Shown: positions 25,312-34,046 of the stretch, piece after piece
Layout: every line of letters starts with the position of its first letter
How positions within the stretch are numbered: position 1 is the stretch's first letter
NCBI RefSeq assembly: GCF_052116145.1
Contig: NZ_JBQKLQ010000001.1
Location: 806,001 to 870,000 of the forward strand
Reading direction: 5' to 3'
DNA length: 64,000 nt
From: Fundicoccus sp052116145
Lineage (GTDB): Bacteria > Bacillota > Bacilli > Lactobacillales > Aerococcaceae
Notes under the pieces: model-generated
Seen by the model: the letters and a program-made list of their open reading frames with translations, nothing else
Databases searched by the model: none
What the model was told of the DNA's origin: nothing
Program-made: the position numbers and the translations under genes

Positions 25312-28300
25312 TTAAGGGCGTTCTGGCAATGAGTCGATCTCCAACTCATCTTCCTCATGTTCAACAGCGAGGTGCTGATCAACATTCAGTCGGCGCTCTA
25401 GACGACGAACTAACTGTTCAATCAGAATACAAATAATCCAGTAAATGATGGCGACAGCAATATAGGCCTCGAAAAAGCGTAAATTAGAACCAGCAATAAT
25501 TCGAGCTTGTCCCATAATATCAATCACTGTTACTGTAAACGCAAGCGACGTTCCCTTCAATAAACTAATCAGACTATTCCCTAAGTTAGGAATCGCAACA
25601 ATTAATGCAGACGGTAAAATGATGCGACGCATTGTCTGACCATTTGTTAAACCGATTGACTTAGCTGCTTCAATTTCAATCTTATTGACCGATAGAATAG
25701 CTGCACGGAAAGTTTCAGAGTTATAAGCGGCTTCGTTTAGACCAAGCGCCACAAACACATACAACAAGGCAGGAATACCATTGACATCAATGCCCCAGCC
25801 CATTTGAGCATTTAACCAACGGACGACTAGCGGGAAACCATAGAAAGCTAAGAATAATTGAACCAGTTGCGGCGTCCCTCTCATAAAGGACACAAAAACA
25901 CTCAAGACTTGGGACAAAATAGGAACCTGTTTTATCTTGACTAAAGCAATCAAGAATCCTAGGGTCAAGCCGATGAAAGCTGACACCAGTGTCATCAATA
26001 AAGTGACCGGCAATTTTTCTAGAATTGATGGAATAATTTGAGGAATGACTTCAGGCGCAAAAATCTTCCCATCTGATGAACGATTAGTTGAAGCTGGCAA
26101 AGAGTCGTCCGCTGAACTTGGTAATTCTTTCAATCTGTCAGCTTCAATCGCATCATTTTTGGCAATGATCTCATCCGATAACTGTGTATCATCTTGGCCA
26201 AAATATTTAGTACTGATAGCTGCTAAAAAGCCATCCTCTCGCATCTCAGCTAGCACCCCATCAATCGCTTGACGCAATTCAAGACTGTCAGCATCTTCTC
26301 GATATAAAACATAGGCGCCTGGTGGTTGAATCGCATCTTCATTTTCGATGGGATGACCTAGCAAATCAATACCAAACGTATTTTCAACATCAGTTAAATA
26401 AGTTGTCGAATAAATCGTCGCATCATAACGACCCGAGGCCACCTCTCGAATAATCATTGACGCATCCGCATCAATGTACTCTAAATTAACTTGGGCATCT
26501 GGAGTATCCTGATTATATTGTTCCATAAAAATTGCTTGCGCGGAACCGGCTACCAAGCCCATCTTCTTACCGGCTAAATCAGCCAAGGTGATTGCCTCCC
26601 CCTCATCCGGTCGAGTAATCAACACATTATGAGTCATCACGTAAGGGTATAATGAGAACACATACTTCTCCCGGCGATCAGGTTTCTCACCAATATTATT
26701 CGTAATTAGGTCAAAAGTCCCCGCATCCAAGCCGGCGAATAAAGAAGCAAATTCAGTCGTACTATAGTCAAATGTATAGTGCTCAAGCCGCTGATCTAAC
26801 TCTTCAAGTAATTCAATTTCAAAACCTGTTAATTGATTATCTTCATCAAAGTAATTGTAGGGCTTTGATTGAGCGGAAATGCCCACCGAAACAGTTTCAA
26901 GGCTAGCCTCATCAGCCGTCTCCGTTCTGTCTGCTTCAATCGCATCGTTTTTAGCAACGATTGCCTCTGTTAATTGCGTATCATCTTGGCCCAAATACTT
27001 CATGCTAATCTCCGCTAGACTGCCATCTTCTCTCATCTGAGCGATGACCTCGTCCATTCTATCGCGTAATTTTGCATCATCATTCCGATAGATAAAATAA
27101 GAACCTGGAGGTCTAATCACATCTTCATTATCAATCGGATGAGCTTTTAAGGAAATGCCAAACGTTTCTTCAACATCGTACAGATAAGTCGTGGCATAAA
27201 TGGTTGCATCAAAGCGCCCATTATGAACATCTCTGATGATGGTTGACGGATCAGAGTCAACATATTCAATTTTAACAGCTGAGCCTGGATTTTCTTCATT
27301 CCAAGCTTCTAAGAATAGCGATTGCGGTGAAGCAGGCACCACACCAAAGCTTTGTCCTGCAAAATCTTCAATGCCTAAATCATCGGTCACATCTTCTGAC
27401 GTAATGATAACATTATGAGTCACGACGTATGGATATAATGAGAAAAGAAACCGATTACGACGATCGCCACCTTCTCCTAAATTGTTGGCGATTAAATCAA
27501 AATTTCCTGAATCCAAGCCAGCAAATAGAGAAGCAAATTCTGTCAGTTCAAAACTAAAGGAGACATCATCTAAACGTCGATCAATCTCTTGAATAATTTC
27601 GACTTCCAAGCCGACTAATTCATTCTTATCATCGAAATAGTTTAAAGGTTTCGTTTGACCCGACGTTCCAACTATCACTACTGAATCATTTGTGTCGCTC
27701 GGCTCCAAACTCGCTTCGCCAGTCCGCATGCTTTCAATTTCGTCATTTTTCGTCATTAAAGCTTGGTTTAACTGAGTATCATCTTGCCCAAAATATTTAA
27801 GACTTAACGCTGCTAGAAAACCATCTTGTCGCATTTGGGAGAATACCTGATCAATCGCGAGTCTTAACTCTTGGCCTTTTGTATCATTGCGATATAAAGC
27901 GTAAGCTCCAGGTGGTTGAATGGCATCCTCGTTTTCAATCACATGCCCCACTAATTCAATACCAAACGTATCTTGAACATCTTTTAAATAGGTCGTGGAA
28001 TAAATGGTCGCATCATAACGACCTGACGCTACTTCTCTAATTATTGTGGAAGCATCCGCGTCAATATACTCTAAATTTACTGTTGCATCAGGGTGGTCAA
28101 CATTGTATTGTTCCATAAAGATTGCTTGTGATGAGCCTGCAACAATCCCCATGGTCTTGCCCGCTAAATCGGTCAGCGTCACTTGTTCACCTTCATCTGG
28201 ACGTGTGATCAACACATTATGAGTAACGACATAAGGATACAATGAAAACAAATACTTTTCTCTTCGATCTGAATTTTCACCAATATTATTTGTAATCACA

Positions 28301-28590
28301 TCAAAGGTTCCTGCGTCTAAACCAGCAAAAAGTGACGCAAATTCTGTTGTGCGGTAAGTGAATTCATAAGCTTCCAAGCGTTGGTCCACTTCCTCCAATA
28401 ATTCAATTTCAAAGCCAGTTAATTCGTTAGCTTCGTCGTAGTAATTATATGGTTTTGATTGTGCTGATATTCCGACGGTCACTTTCTCTTGTGCATGAAC
28501 CTCTATTGGCTGTTTTTTTATACCAAGCAAGGTCATTAACGCTACAACCAGTGCCAATAAATATTTTTTCCTTTGTCTACTGTGTCTCAT
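25312..28590 (-). CDS. Amino-acid ABC importer: three tandem substrate-binding domains fused to permease
   Basis: A 1092-residue fusion. A signal/anchor segment (about 10-33) is followed by three SBP_bac_3-type binding domains at about 38-275, 308-545 and 568-810. The permease of the HisM/GlnP type starts at about 850, has four to five membrane spans, and shows the EAA loop E-A-A-K-S-I-G-L-T. The first and third domains are near-identical over long runs (V-G-I-S-A-Q-S-K-P-Y-N-Y; T-E-F-A-S-L-F-A-G-L-D-A-G-T-F-D), while the middle one is divergent. GlnPQ-type fusions usually carry one or two domains. ATG 28590 is chosen over 28596 for spacing from AAGAAGG. The upstream attenuator points to aromatic amino acids, which is inference. 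Confidence 0.93.
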   Translation of the reverse strand: MRHSRQRKKYLLALVVALMTLLGIKKQPIEVHAQEKVTVGISAQSKPYNYYDEANELTGFEIELLEEVDQRLEAYEFTYRTTEFASLFAGLDAGTFDVITNNIGENSDRREKYLFSLYPYVVTHNVLITRPDEGEQVTLTDLAGKTMGIVAGSSQAIFMEQYNVDHPDATVNLEYIDADASTIIREVASGRYDATIYSTTYLKDVQDTFGIELVGHVIENEDAIQPPGAYALYRNDTKGQELRLAIDQVFSQMRQDGFLAALSLKYFGQDDTQLNQALMTKNDEIESMRTGEASLEPSDTNDSVVIVGTSGQTKPLNYFDDKNELVGLEVEIIQEIDRRLDDVSFSFELTEFASLFAGLDSGNFDLIANNLGEGGDRRNRFLFSLYPYVVTHNVIITSEDVTDDLGIEDFAGQSFGVVPASPQSLFLEAWNEENPGSAVKIEYVDSDPSTIIRDVHNGRFDATIYATTYLYDVEETFGISLKAHPIDNEDVIRPPGSYFIYRNDDAKLRDRMDEVIAQMREDGSLAEISMKYLGQDDTQLTEAIVAKNDAIEADRTETADEASLETVSVGISAQSKPYNYFDEDNQLTGFEIELLEELDQRLEHYTFDYSTTEFASLFAGLDAGTFDLITNNIGEKPDRREKYVFSLYPYVMTHNVLITRPDEGEAITLADLAGKKMGLVAGSAQAIFMEQYNQDTPDAQVNLEYIDADASMIIREVASGRYDATIYSTTYLTDVENTFGIDLLGHPIENEDAIQPPGAYVLYREDADSLELRQAIDGVLAEMREDGFLAAISTKYFGQDDTQLSDEIIAKNDAIEADRLKELPSSADDSLPASTNRSSDGKIFAPEVIPQIIPSILEKLPVTLLMTLVSAFIGLTLGFLIALVKIKQVPILSQVLSVFVSFMRGTPQLVQLFLAFYGFPLVVRWLNAQMGWGIDVNGIPALLYVFVALGLNEAAYNSETFRAAILSVNKIEIEAAKSIGLTNGQTMRRIILPSALIVAIPNLGNSLISLLKGTSLAFTVTVIDIMGQARIIAGSNLRFFEAYIAVAIIYWIICILIEQLVRRLERRLNVDQHLAVEHEEDELEIDSLPERP

Positions 28591-28643
28591 TGTCATCCTT
28601 CTTTCCTATTATAATAACGTGATAGCTTGTCGATTTATCCAAA

Positions 28644-28791
28644 CAAAAAGAGCCGATTAGCAATTAAACTAATCGACTCTAACTTAAATGTCAGTCAAGC
28701 CGCTTAGATTGCTAAAACTAATCTATGCGGCGAACACAAATTACTGCCCTCATAGATACAAACCAGTGTTTGTATCTAGAGTGATACAAAC
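28644..28791 (-). promoter_or_regulatory. Attenuator: alternative hairpins and terminator before the ABC importer
   Basis: On the minus strand GTTTGTATC occurs at 28791-28783 and again at 28763-28755. Its complement GATACAAAC sits between them at 28776-28768, so the middle copy can pair with either neighbour. Next comes a 12-bp imperfect hairpin (28731-28699) whose 5' arm can also pair with the third segment (ATCTATG with CATAGAT). A terminator stem (28680-28669 with 28660-28649) with five T follows. Together with the leader peptide this is the layout of a ribosome-mediated attenuator. The exact switching register is not resolved by eye. Confidence 0.7.
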
Positions 28792-28792
28792 A

Positions 28793-28846
28793 TTATCTAT
28801 AAAAGCTGTAAAAATATATCATTGTTTGTAGCATTTGTGTTCTCAT
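28793..28846 (-). CDS. Aromatic leader peptide (attenuator peptide)
   Basis: A 17-codon ORF encodes MRTQMLQTMIYFYSFYR. Five of the last seven residues are aromatic (three Tyr, two Phe). AAGGGGTGG (28862-28854) precedes the ATG at a 7-base gap, and a near-consensus promoter lies just upstream. The stop codon directly abuts the first of the competing hairpin segments. This is what a leader peptide sensing charged tRNA-Tyr and tRNA-Phe looks like. It sits between tyrA and the three-SBD importer, both linked to aromatic amino acids. Confidence 0.72.
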   Translation of the reverse strand: MRTQMLQTMIYFYSFYR

Positions 28847-28875
28847 ACACTGACCACCCCTTCATGTTTAACCAA

Positions 28876-28904
28876 ATTTTAATAGTTACTCCTGGGAAAG
28901 TCAA
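28876..28904 (-). promoter_or_regulatory. Promoter of the attenuated ABC-importer operon
   Basis: TTGACT (28904-28899), a 17-base spacer and TAAAAT (28881-28876) on the minus strand, immediately after the tyrA stop and about 30 bp before the leader-peptide start. Confidence 0.7.
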
Positions 28905-28922
28905 GGATTTCTCACCGTTTTA

Positions 28923-29810
28923 TCATTTTCCTCGTTCATTTGCGTGACTGTGAGCTAAATCTGTTGTTTCTAACTCTAATCTTCGCTTCGTTGATTCTAC
29001 GAACTCTCTTTCCAAAGCTTTCTGATTCTGAGCCAAGATAGCTTCCTTAATCGTAGACAATTTGTCTTCAAACGCATCGAAAACCTGTAAGAGTGCTTCT
29101 CGATTATTCAGCATCAATTCAGACCACAATGACTCATTCATTTTCGCAATGCGCGTCAGTTCACGGAAACTGTCTCCAATAAAATCGACGGTTGCATGCT
29201 CAGATTGATCACTATTAATTAATGCTGCTGCAATGATATGCGTTAACTGACTAGTATAGGCAATCATTTCGTCGTGTAATTGAGGAGTAGCCACAGTTAA
29301 GCGTCCAAAGCCAAGTCCCTTAATAAACTCAGAAAATTTATCCAATGCCTCTGTCGTATTATCTTTATGAGGCGTCAGAATATAATTTGCGTGTAGAAAA
29401 ACCCGTTCATCAGAGAAGGCAAAGCCTTGGCTTTCTCGACCCGCCATCGGATGACCAAAAATAAATTCAACTTGCTTAGGCACGACTGGCAAAATTTCAG
29501 CCATAATTGCTTGCTTAATTCCGGAAGCTTCTGTGATTATCGCGCCATCCTTGAAGTCTGCATGATGATCTTGAATAAACTGTTTCACTAAATTAGGATA
29601 AAGCGCAATAATGACTAAATCAGCTTGTTGCAGAATTGTGTGGTTTTGAATCTCTCCTCTTTGTATCACACCTAATGAGAGGGCCTCATCAATTGCCTTT
29701 TGATCAATATCAATGGCCGATACATGATACTGTTTAGGAAATCTATGGTGAATCGCTTTTGCAAAAGACCCACCAATGATGCCCAATCCAACTATTGCTA
29801 TATGTTCCAT
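28923..29810 (-). CDS. tyrA: Prephenate dehydrogenase
   Basis: TyrA oxidises prephenate to 4-hydroxyphenylpyruvate for tyrosine synthesis. The 295-residue protein has the N-terminal NAD-binding motif G-L-G-I-I-G-G-S (8-15), the catalytic-region G-H-P-M-A-G-R-E-S near 120 and a helical C-terminal domain with Q-L-T-H-I-I-A-A-A. No ACT domain is appended. It follows pheA after a 28-bp gap; the two make a short aromatic operon. No other aromatic-pathway gene lies in the window. Confidence 0.94.
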   Translation of the reverse strand: MEHIAIVGLGIIGGSFAKAIHHRFPKQYHVSAIDIDQKAIDEALSLGVIQRGEIQNHTILQQADLVIIALYPNLVKQFIQDHHADFKDGAIITEASGIKQAIMAEILPVVPKQVEFIFGHPMAGRESQGFAFSDERVFLHANYILTPHKDNTTEALDKFSEFIKGLGFGRLTVATPQLHDEMIAYTSQLTHIIAAALINSDQSEHATVDFIGDSFRELTRIAKMNESLWSELMLNNREALLQVFDAFEDKLSTIKEAILAQNQKALEREFVESTKRRLELETTDLAHSHANERGK

Positions 29811-29838
29811 ACGTCTCCCCTTACTATCTTACTCATTC

Positions 29839-30720
29839 CTATTTATTAGATGGTCGCTGAACGGCTTTAAATTGTCCGATCAGTTGAACATACTCCGCGA
29901 CATGTTCTAAGGTTTTTATTAAAATATCATTCGAGACCGTCATCTTATCAGCCAAGAGTTCTAAAAAGAAACCATAAGTAAAGGCTTGATTTTTTATCGG
30001 TCGAGCCGTTAAACTTAACAAGTTTCCATTGTAGATATCAAAGACTTGTAGCACTTTTAATAAGGCGCCTGCCTCGTGTCTCGTCTCAATATAAAACGAA
30101 AGTACCTCGCCTGAATAGTCTTTGTTAGTATGCTTCTTTTCGACGACATAAAATCGTGTCATATTATTCGATTCATCCTGAACATCTTCTAGTAAAGGGA
30201 TTAAGTCGTATAATTCACCTGCACGCCCGCTAGAAATAGCTGCCACATCTGGTCGATTGAGTTCTTTTACGTACAAGCTCGCTTTAGCTGTATCATCGTG
30301 AGCTTTTGCTTCAATGTGTGGGTAACGAGCAAAAAAATTCGAGCATTGTGACAAAGCCTCTGGATGAGAGTAGACTGTCTTAATCTGCATTAAATCACTA
30401 CCCTTTGCTGCCCATAAATTGTGGCTGACCGGCTGATAAGCCTCAGCAATACTTATGACTGGTTTATATCGAAGTTGATCGAGTAATTTAGTGATTGCTC
30501 CAGTTGTTGAGTTTTCCACGGGCACAACGATTAAATCGACTAATTCATTAAGCAAGGCATCCGTCGTTTCTTGAAAACTAGAATGTTCAACCACTTCATA
30601 GCTTCTATTTGCTTGAGTATTCGGTGTGCGCCCAATGTTTTCATTTTCTAGGCGGTTAATATAATCGCGCGCAGTCATCTCACTATATGAACCTGCAATT
30701 CCTTGAATCCCAATTTTCAT
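29839..30720 (-). CDS. pheA: Prephenate dehydratase
   Basis: PheA converts prephenate to phenylpyruvate for phenylalanine synthesis. The 293-residue protein has the periplasmic-binding-like catalytic domain with G-I-Q-G-I-A-G-S-Y-S-E at the start, V-P-V-E-N-S-T-T-G-A-I and the catalytic T-R-F motif in N-N-M-T-R-F. A C-terminal ACT domain with L-S-L-T-A-R-P (the ESRP-like region is altered) gives feedback control by phenylalanine. It is the first gene of pheA-tyrA. Confidence 0.93.
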   Translation of the reverse strand: MKIGIQGIAGSYSEMTARDYINRLENENIGRTPNTQANRSYEVVEHSSFQETTDALLNELVDLIVVPVENSTTGAITKLLDQLRYKPVISIAEAYQPVSHNLWAAKGSDLMQIKTVYSHPEALSQCSNFFARYPHIEAKAHDDTAKASLYVKELNRPDVAAISSGRAGELYDLIPLLEDVQDESNNMTRFYVVEKKHTNKDYSGEVLSFYIETRHEAGALLKVLQVFDIYNGNLLSLTARPIKNQAFTYGFFLELLADKMTVSNDILIKTLEHVAEYVQLIGQFKAVQRPSNK

Positions 30721-30882
30721 TACAACACTCCATTTCCATTAGAATCTTCAATCTATTATGAGAATTTAATTAACTCCAATACTGTATCATGCTTTCAATG
30801 AGATTCCTAGCCTGAAACAGCCAACAAAATCAGAAGATGATTGACCTTTTCCTACTGAAAAAGCTAGTTCAATAAAATATTT

Positions 30883-31305
30883 CTATTCGTCTATAAAAGT
30901 GAACAACTTTCCTTGTTGATGCAAAGCCTGTTTGGCTAACACATCCGCCCCTTTATTCTCTTTTTCTGGCAGCCATTGAATAAATGCTAAGGGTGATAAT
31001 CGAAACCGACAAAGTATACTTTCTAAAAGAACCCGATATTGAGTCTCTTTAACGTATTCTTTTTCTACCGATTGCACAACAATTTTGCTGTCCGAATAGA
31101 AGAATAAACTTTCACCCAGTAAATTTTCAGTTTCAAGTATTCTTAAGGCTTGATCTAATGCCATAAACTCCGCTTGATGATTATCAAATACTTTAGCTAT
31201 ATGAATTTTATACTGTTTCTGTTGTCCATGTCTTTGGATGATAATCGCTAAGCCAGCTGCTTGAGTTTTCATTTGATACGCGCCGTCTGTATAAATTTTT
31301 ATCAA
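30883..31305 (-). CDS. RNase HI-family protein
   Basis: This 140-residue RNase H-fold protein keeps the four acidic catalytic positions: D7 in Y-T-D-G-A, E46 in H-Q-A-E-F, D72 in Y-S-D-S-K and D121 in K-G-A-D-V-L-A. It lacks the basic handle of E. coli RNase HI and resembles the short RNase HI-like group of Gram-positive bacteria. It may cut RNA in RNA/DNA hybrids. It stands alone, divergent from the TPR gene. Confidence 0.85.
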   Translation of the reverse strand: MIKIYTDGAYQMKTQAAGLAIIIQRHGQQKQYKIHIAKVFDNHQAEFMALDQALRILETENLLGESLFFYSDSKIVVQSVEKEYVKETQYRVLLESILCRFRLSPLAFIQWLPEKENKGADVLAKQALHQQGKLFTFIDE

Positions 31306-31387
31306 TCTTCTCTCCTCCTAAGGCTAGTAAATATGTTAAGATAAGGCGTAACGCAGTTTAAAATTTTATCCAAGAGGAGGCCTCTCG

Positions 31388-32368
31388 ATGACCGATGTGT
31401 TTGAAATGCCTAACAATGCGGAAAACTATTATCGAAAAGCACTGAACCTAATTGAAGCGAAGCGCTACATAGAAGCTGCAGAATTGTTGAAAAAAAGTTT
31501 TCTAATCGAACCAAATTTCCATGTCTTTGAAGAATTAGTCCAAATTTACCTATCTTTCGCTTTAAACGAAGAATTAAAAGACATTTGGGAAATACTTGAT
31601 TTAGATACTGACCAGATCCTAGAAGATAGTGCCTTGACTCAACTATATGGTCTCTGCGTTCCGATACTTTTTGATCAGCAATTAGCTATAATTGAATTAT
31701 ATCGTATTAAAGAAGTATCACATAGCCGACAATGGCCCACTGAACATCTTAGTCGCTCCATCGCAGAATTAAATGATCAACATCTTTTTGAAAAAACTCT
31801 GTCAAAAGCGAGCACACCCGAAGCAATCCAGCAACTGATAGACCAACTTGTCAAGAAAGGCAGTCATGAACTTTCCTTACGGATTAAACAACTCATTCAA
31901 ATGCCTTTAGAAGTCACTGACACTTTGCTGAGAGCATTACTGGTTCATCCTGAAATTTTTCAATACCTAAAATCCAATATTCTACATAATTTAATTAAAC
32001 AAGAGGTTACGGGCACTTATCTGCTATCTTGGTTCGGTGAAACAAGCTCTGTTACAATTGTAGAATTAAAACAGTTTGACCAATATCCAATTTATGATCA
32101 GACAATAAGCTGTATCCAAGAATATTGTGACAGTAATAATCCACACCTTTTCGAGCAGATTTGCCAGCAATTTGTCATGCACTCCATGATCTACTTTCCT
32201 TATTTGGAAAATGTTATCACCAGTGGACAAGCATGGCTAGATATTTTCTTAGTCCAAAATGGTCTTGAAGATGAACGTAACGCGTCGAGCCTGAATCAAG
32301 AATTACTTACTTACTACAGTGTCGCCAACGACGAATTGTTGAAACTCTATTCTGGTCGACAAAATTAG
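31388..32368 (+). CDS. TPR-like protein of unknown function
   Basis: A 326-residue soluble protein, all helical in appearance. The first 70 residues fit TPR repeats (A-E-N-Y-Y-R-K-A-L-N-L-I-E-A-K-R-Y-I-E-A-A-E-L-L-K). The rest is leucine-rich with no motif I recognise, and there is no signal peptide or membrane segment. AAGAGGAGG precedes the ATG at good spacing. It is a single-gene unit closed by a strong terminator. The function is unknown; a scaffold role would be inference only. Confidence 0.8.
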   Translation: MTDVFEMPNNAENYYRKALNLIEAKRYIEAAELLKKSFLIEPNFHVFEELVQIYLSFALNEELKDIWEILDLDTDQILEDSALTQLYGLCVPILFDQQLAIIELYRIKEVSHSRQWPTEHLSRSIAELNDQHLFEKTLSKASTPEAIQQLIDQLVKKGSHELSLRIKQLIQMPLEVTDTLLRALLVHPEIFQYLKSNILHNLIKQEVTGTYLLSWFGETSSVTIVELKQFDQYPIYDQTISCIQEYCDSNNPHLFEQICQQFVMHSMIYFPYLENVITSGQAWLDIFLVQNGLEDERNASSLNQELLTYYSVANDELLKLYSGRQN

Positions 32369-32407
32369 CACAGTTGCTCAGTCCACACTATGTGGCCATA
32401 GAAATAA

Positions 32408-32468
32408 AGATTAAGAGCTAAGCAACCCTCAACCATTTATTCAATGAGTGAGGGTTGCTTAGCTCTTT
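32408..32468. terminator. Bidirectional terminator
   Basis: A stem of about 19 bp built from AGAGCTAAGCAACCCTCA and its complement, flanked by A and T runs, separates the TPR gene from the convergent DUF2187 gene. Confidence 0.92.
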
Positions 32469-32486
32469 TAACTATCATAAACCTTA

Positions 32487-32930
32487 TTATTTAGATTCTT
32501 TGGTATCTTCTTTGTCTGCTGCTTCATCCTCTTCTTCGAAATCACTCACTGTTGGTTGTGAATCTAAGATAAGTCCTTCGTCTTCATCTTGAGGTGGTAA
32601 AGTAACAAAATCTATAATATCTTTAAAATTGACGATTGTTCTTTCTTCAATAATATCGTGCAAAGTTTTATCGGATTTATCCCAATAAATCTCAACTACG
32701 GCACTATTCATCAACAACTTTACAATAATACCAGTCATATCCATTCCGCGGAAAGTAAAAGTAATTTTATCGCCAATGTCTGGTCGAATTGAGGCTTTAA
32801 CTTTCTCAATCATTTCCAACCCCTCGTCATATTCAACGTTCAATAAGGTTGCAATTCTTGATTTACTCGTTCCACGTCTTAATTCTTTCTCGATTAAGGC
32901 ACGCTCATCTTTAGACAGCTTTGTTGCCAT
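32487..32930 (-). CDS. DUF2187-type protein with N-terminal helical domain
   Basis: In this 147-residue protein residues 1-48 form a helical, HTH-like segment (R-R-G-T-S-K-S-R-I-A-T-L-L-N-V). Residues about 49-110 carry the DUF2187 pattern G-D-K-I-T-F-T-F-R-G-M-D-M-T-G-I-I ending in R-T-I-V-N-F-K-D, a small KOW-like beta fold. The last 35 residues are strongly acidic and probably disordered. Function is unknown. Confidence 0.72.
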   Translation of the reverse strand: MATKLSKDERALIEKELRRGTSKSRIATLLNVEYDEGLEMIEKVKASIRPDIGDKITFTFRGMDMTGIIVKLLMNSAVVEIYWDKSDKTLHDIIEERTIVNFKDIIDFVTLPPQDEDEGLILDSQPTVSDFEEEDEAADKEDTKESK

Positions 32931-33019
32931 CGCTACCCCTCTTTTCTGTTGGCTAATATGCTACATACAATATTATACCATACTTCCAATATTTGGGTTA
33001 AGAAAACACTCTATTCAAG

Positions 33020-33919
33020 CTAAGCAGGTACAATTGCTTGTAAGCGATGTTTTAAAACTTTAATTTTTAATGGCAGGTTAGGACCTTGGTCGCCATCCAC
33101 ATTACTTTCAACCCTGTCGTGTGATGGACACGTAATCGTAATTTCTGAGTCAGATAAAACAAACATACTATCCGTTTCTTCTGGATGAATGCCGCCTTCA
33201 AATAGAGTTTGTATCGTTGACTTAGCAATCGCTCCTTTAGGTGCTATCAAGTGAGCAAGTCCGTCATCATAAGAAGCATGCGGAATCATCACTTCAATAC
33301 CGGCGACACTATTTGTCAGAGCTACAATTGCTAAATTTGTTTCAATCTCTCTGATTTCACCATTGGCATTCTTTATTTCAAGAAGGTATTTATCTTGATT
33401 AAAGTAGGCTTTCACACCATCTCTTAAATAAGCCAATACGCCTAATTTGTTTTTGTCATCGGAATCTGTATGCATTACTGATTCTGGTACGGCACCAATT
33501 GCGATTACATTAATAAAGTGGCTTTCACCATTAATTTGACCAATGTCTAAAGGAACAGTTTTTATGTCTCGATATTGTTCAATGGCCTTATCGGGATTCA
33601 TATCGTATCCAAGGACACGTGCTAAGTCATTGACCGTACCTAAAGGCACAAAGCCAAAATAGGGAACTTCATCATTTTGTAATAAACCGTCCACTGTTTC
33701 ATTGACAGTCCCGTCTCCTCCTAAACAAATTACCGTATCAAAGCCATCTTCTAAAGCGGTTGAACTCCATTGTTTTGCATCGCCAACATCAGTAGTTGGA
33801 CGAACCTCAACTGTCGCTTGATAAGTTTCCTCTAAAACTTGACCTAATTTATTGCCATAGCCGACTGCTTTACCTTTTCCAGATCCTGGGTTAGGTATAA
33901 TTAATACATTCTTCAGCAA
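33020..33919 (-). CDS. Diacylglycerol kinase-type lipid kinase (DagK/YegS family)
   Basis: This soluble lipid kinase is related to DgkB/DagK, which returns diacylglycerol to phospholipid synthesis in Gram-positive bacteria. The 299-residue protein has N-P-G-S-G-K-G-K-A (10-18), the nucleotide motif G-G-D-G-T-V-N-E (67-74) and P-L-G-T-V-N-D-L-A-R near 97-106. Exact lipid substrate is not certain. It is transcribed singly, divergent from the cyclo-ligase gene. Confidence 0.88.
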   Translation of the reverse strand: MLKNVLIIPNPGSGKGKAVGYGNKLGQVLEETYQATVEVRPTTDVGDAKQWSSTALEDGFDTVICLGGDGTVNETVDGLLQNDEVPYFGFVPLGTVNDLARVLGYDMNPDKAIEQYRDIKTVPLDIGQINGESHFINVIAIGAVPESVMHTDSDDKNKLGVLAYLRDGVKAYFNQDKYLLEIKNANGEIREIETNLAIVALTNSVAGIEVMIPHASYDDGLAHLIAPKGAIAKSTIQTLFEGGIHPEETDSMFVLSDSEITITCPSHDRVESNVDGDQGPNLPLKIKVLKHRLQAIVPA

Positions 33920-34046
33920 TATGATACCTCCTAATCATCTTATTTGACTATATATTAGCATATTTTTAATTCGAAAGGGAGATTTTGATTTTTATATTAG
34001 AAAAGGCTATGATGGACGTACCATTTAATAAGAGGAGGTTTGATTA

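Noticed and set aside
28754..28777. GATACAAAC/GTTTGTATC hairpin read as a repressor operator
   Set aside because: It lies inside the transcribed leader, downstream of the promoter, and shares its arm with a third copy, so alternative RNA pairing explains it better.
28797..28865. Alternative short ORF from the ATG at 28865 in another frame before the ABC importer
   Set aside because: It has no ribosome site and no aromatic run; the ATG at 28846 has both and is the better leader peptide.
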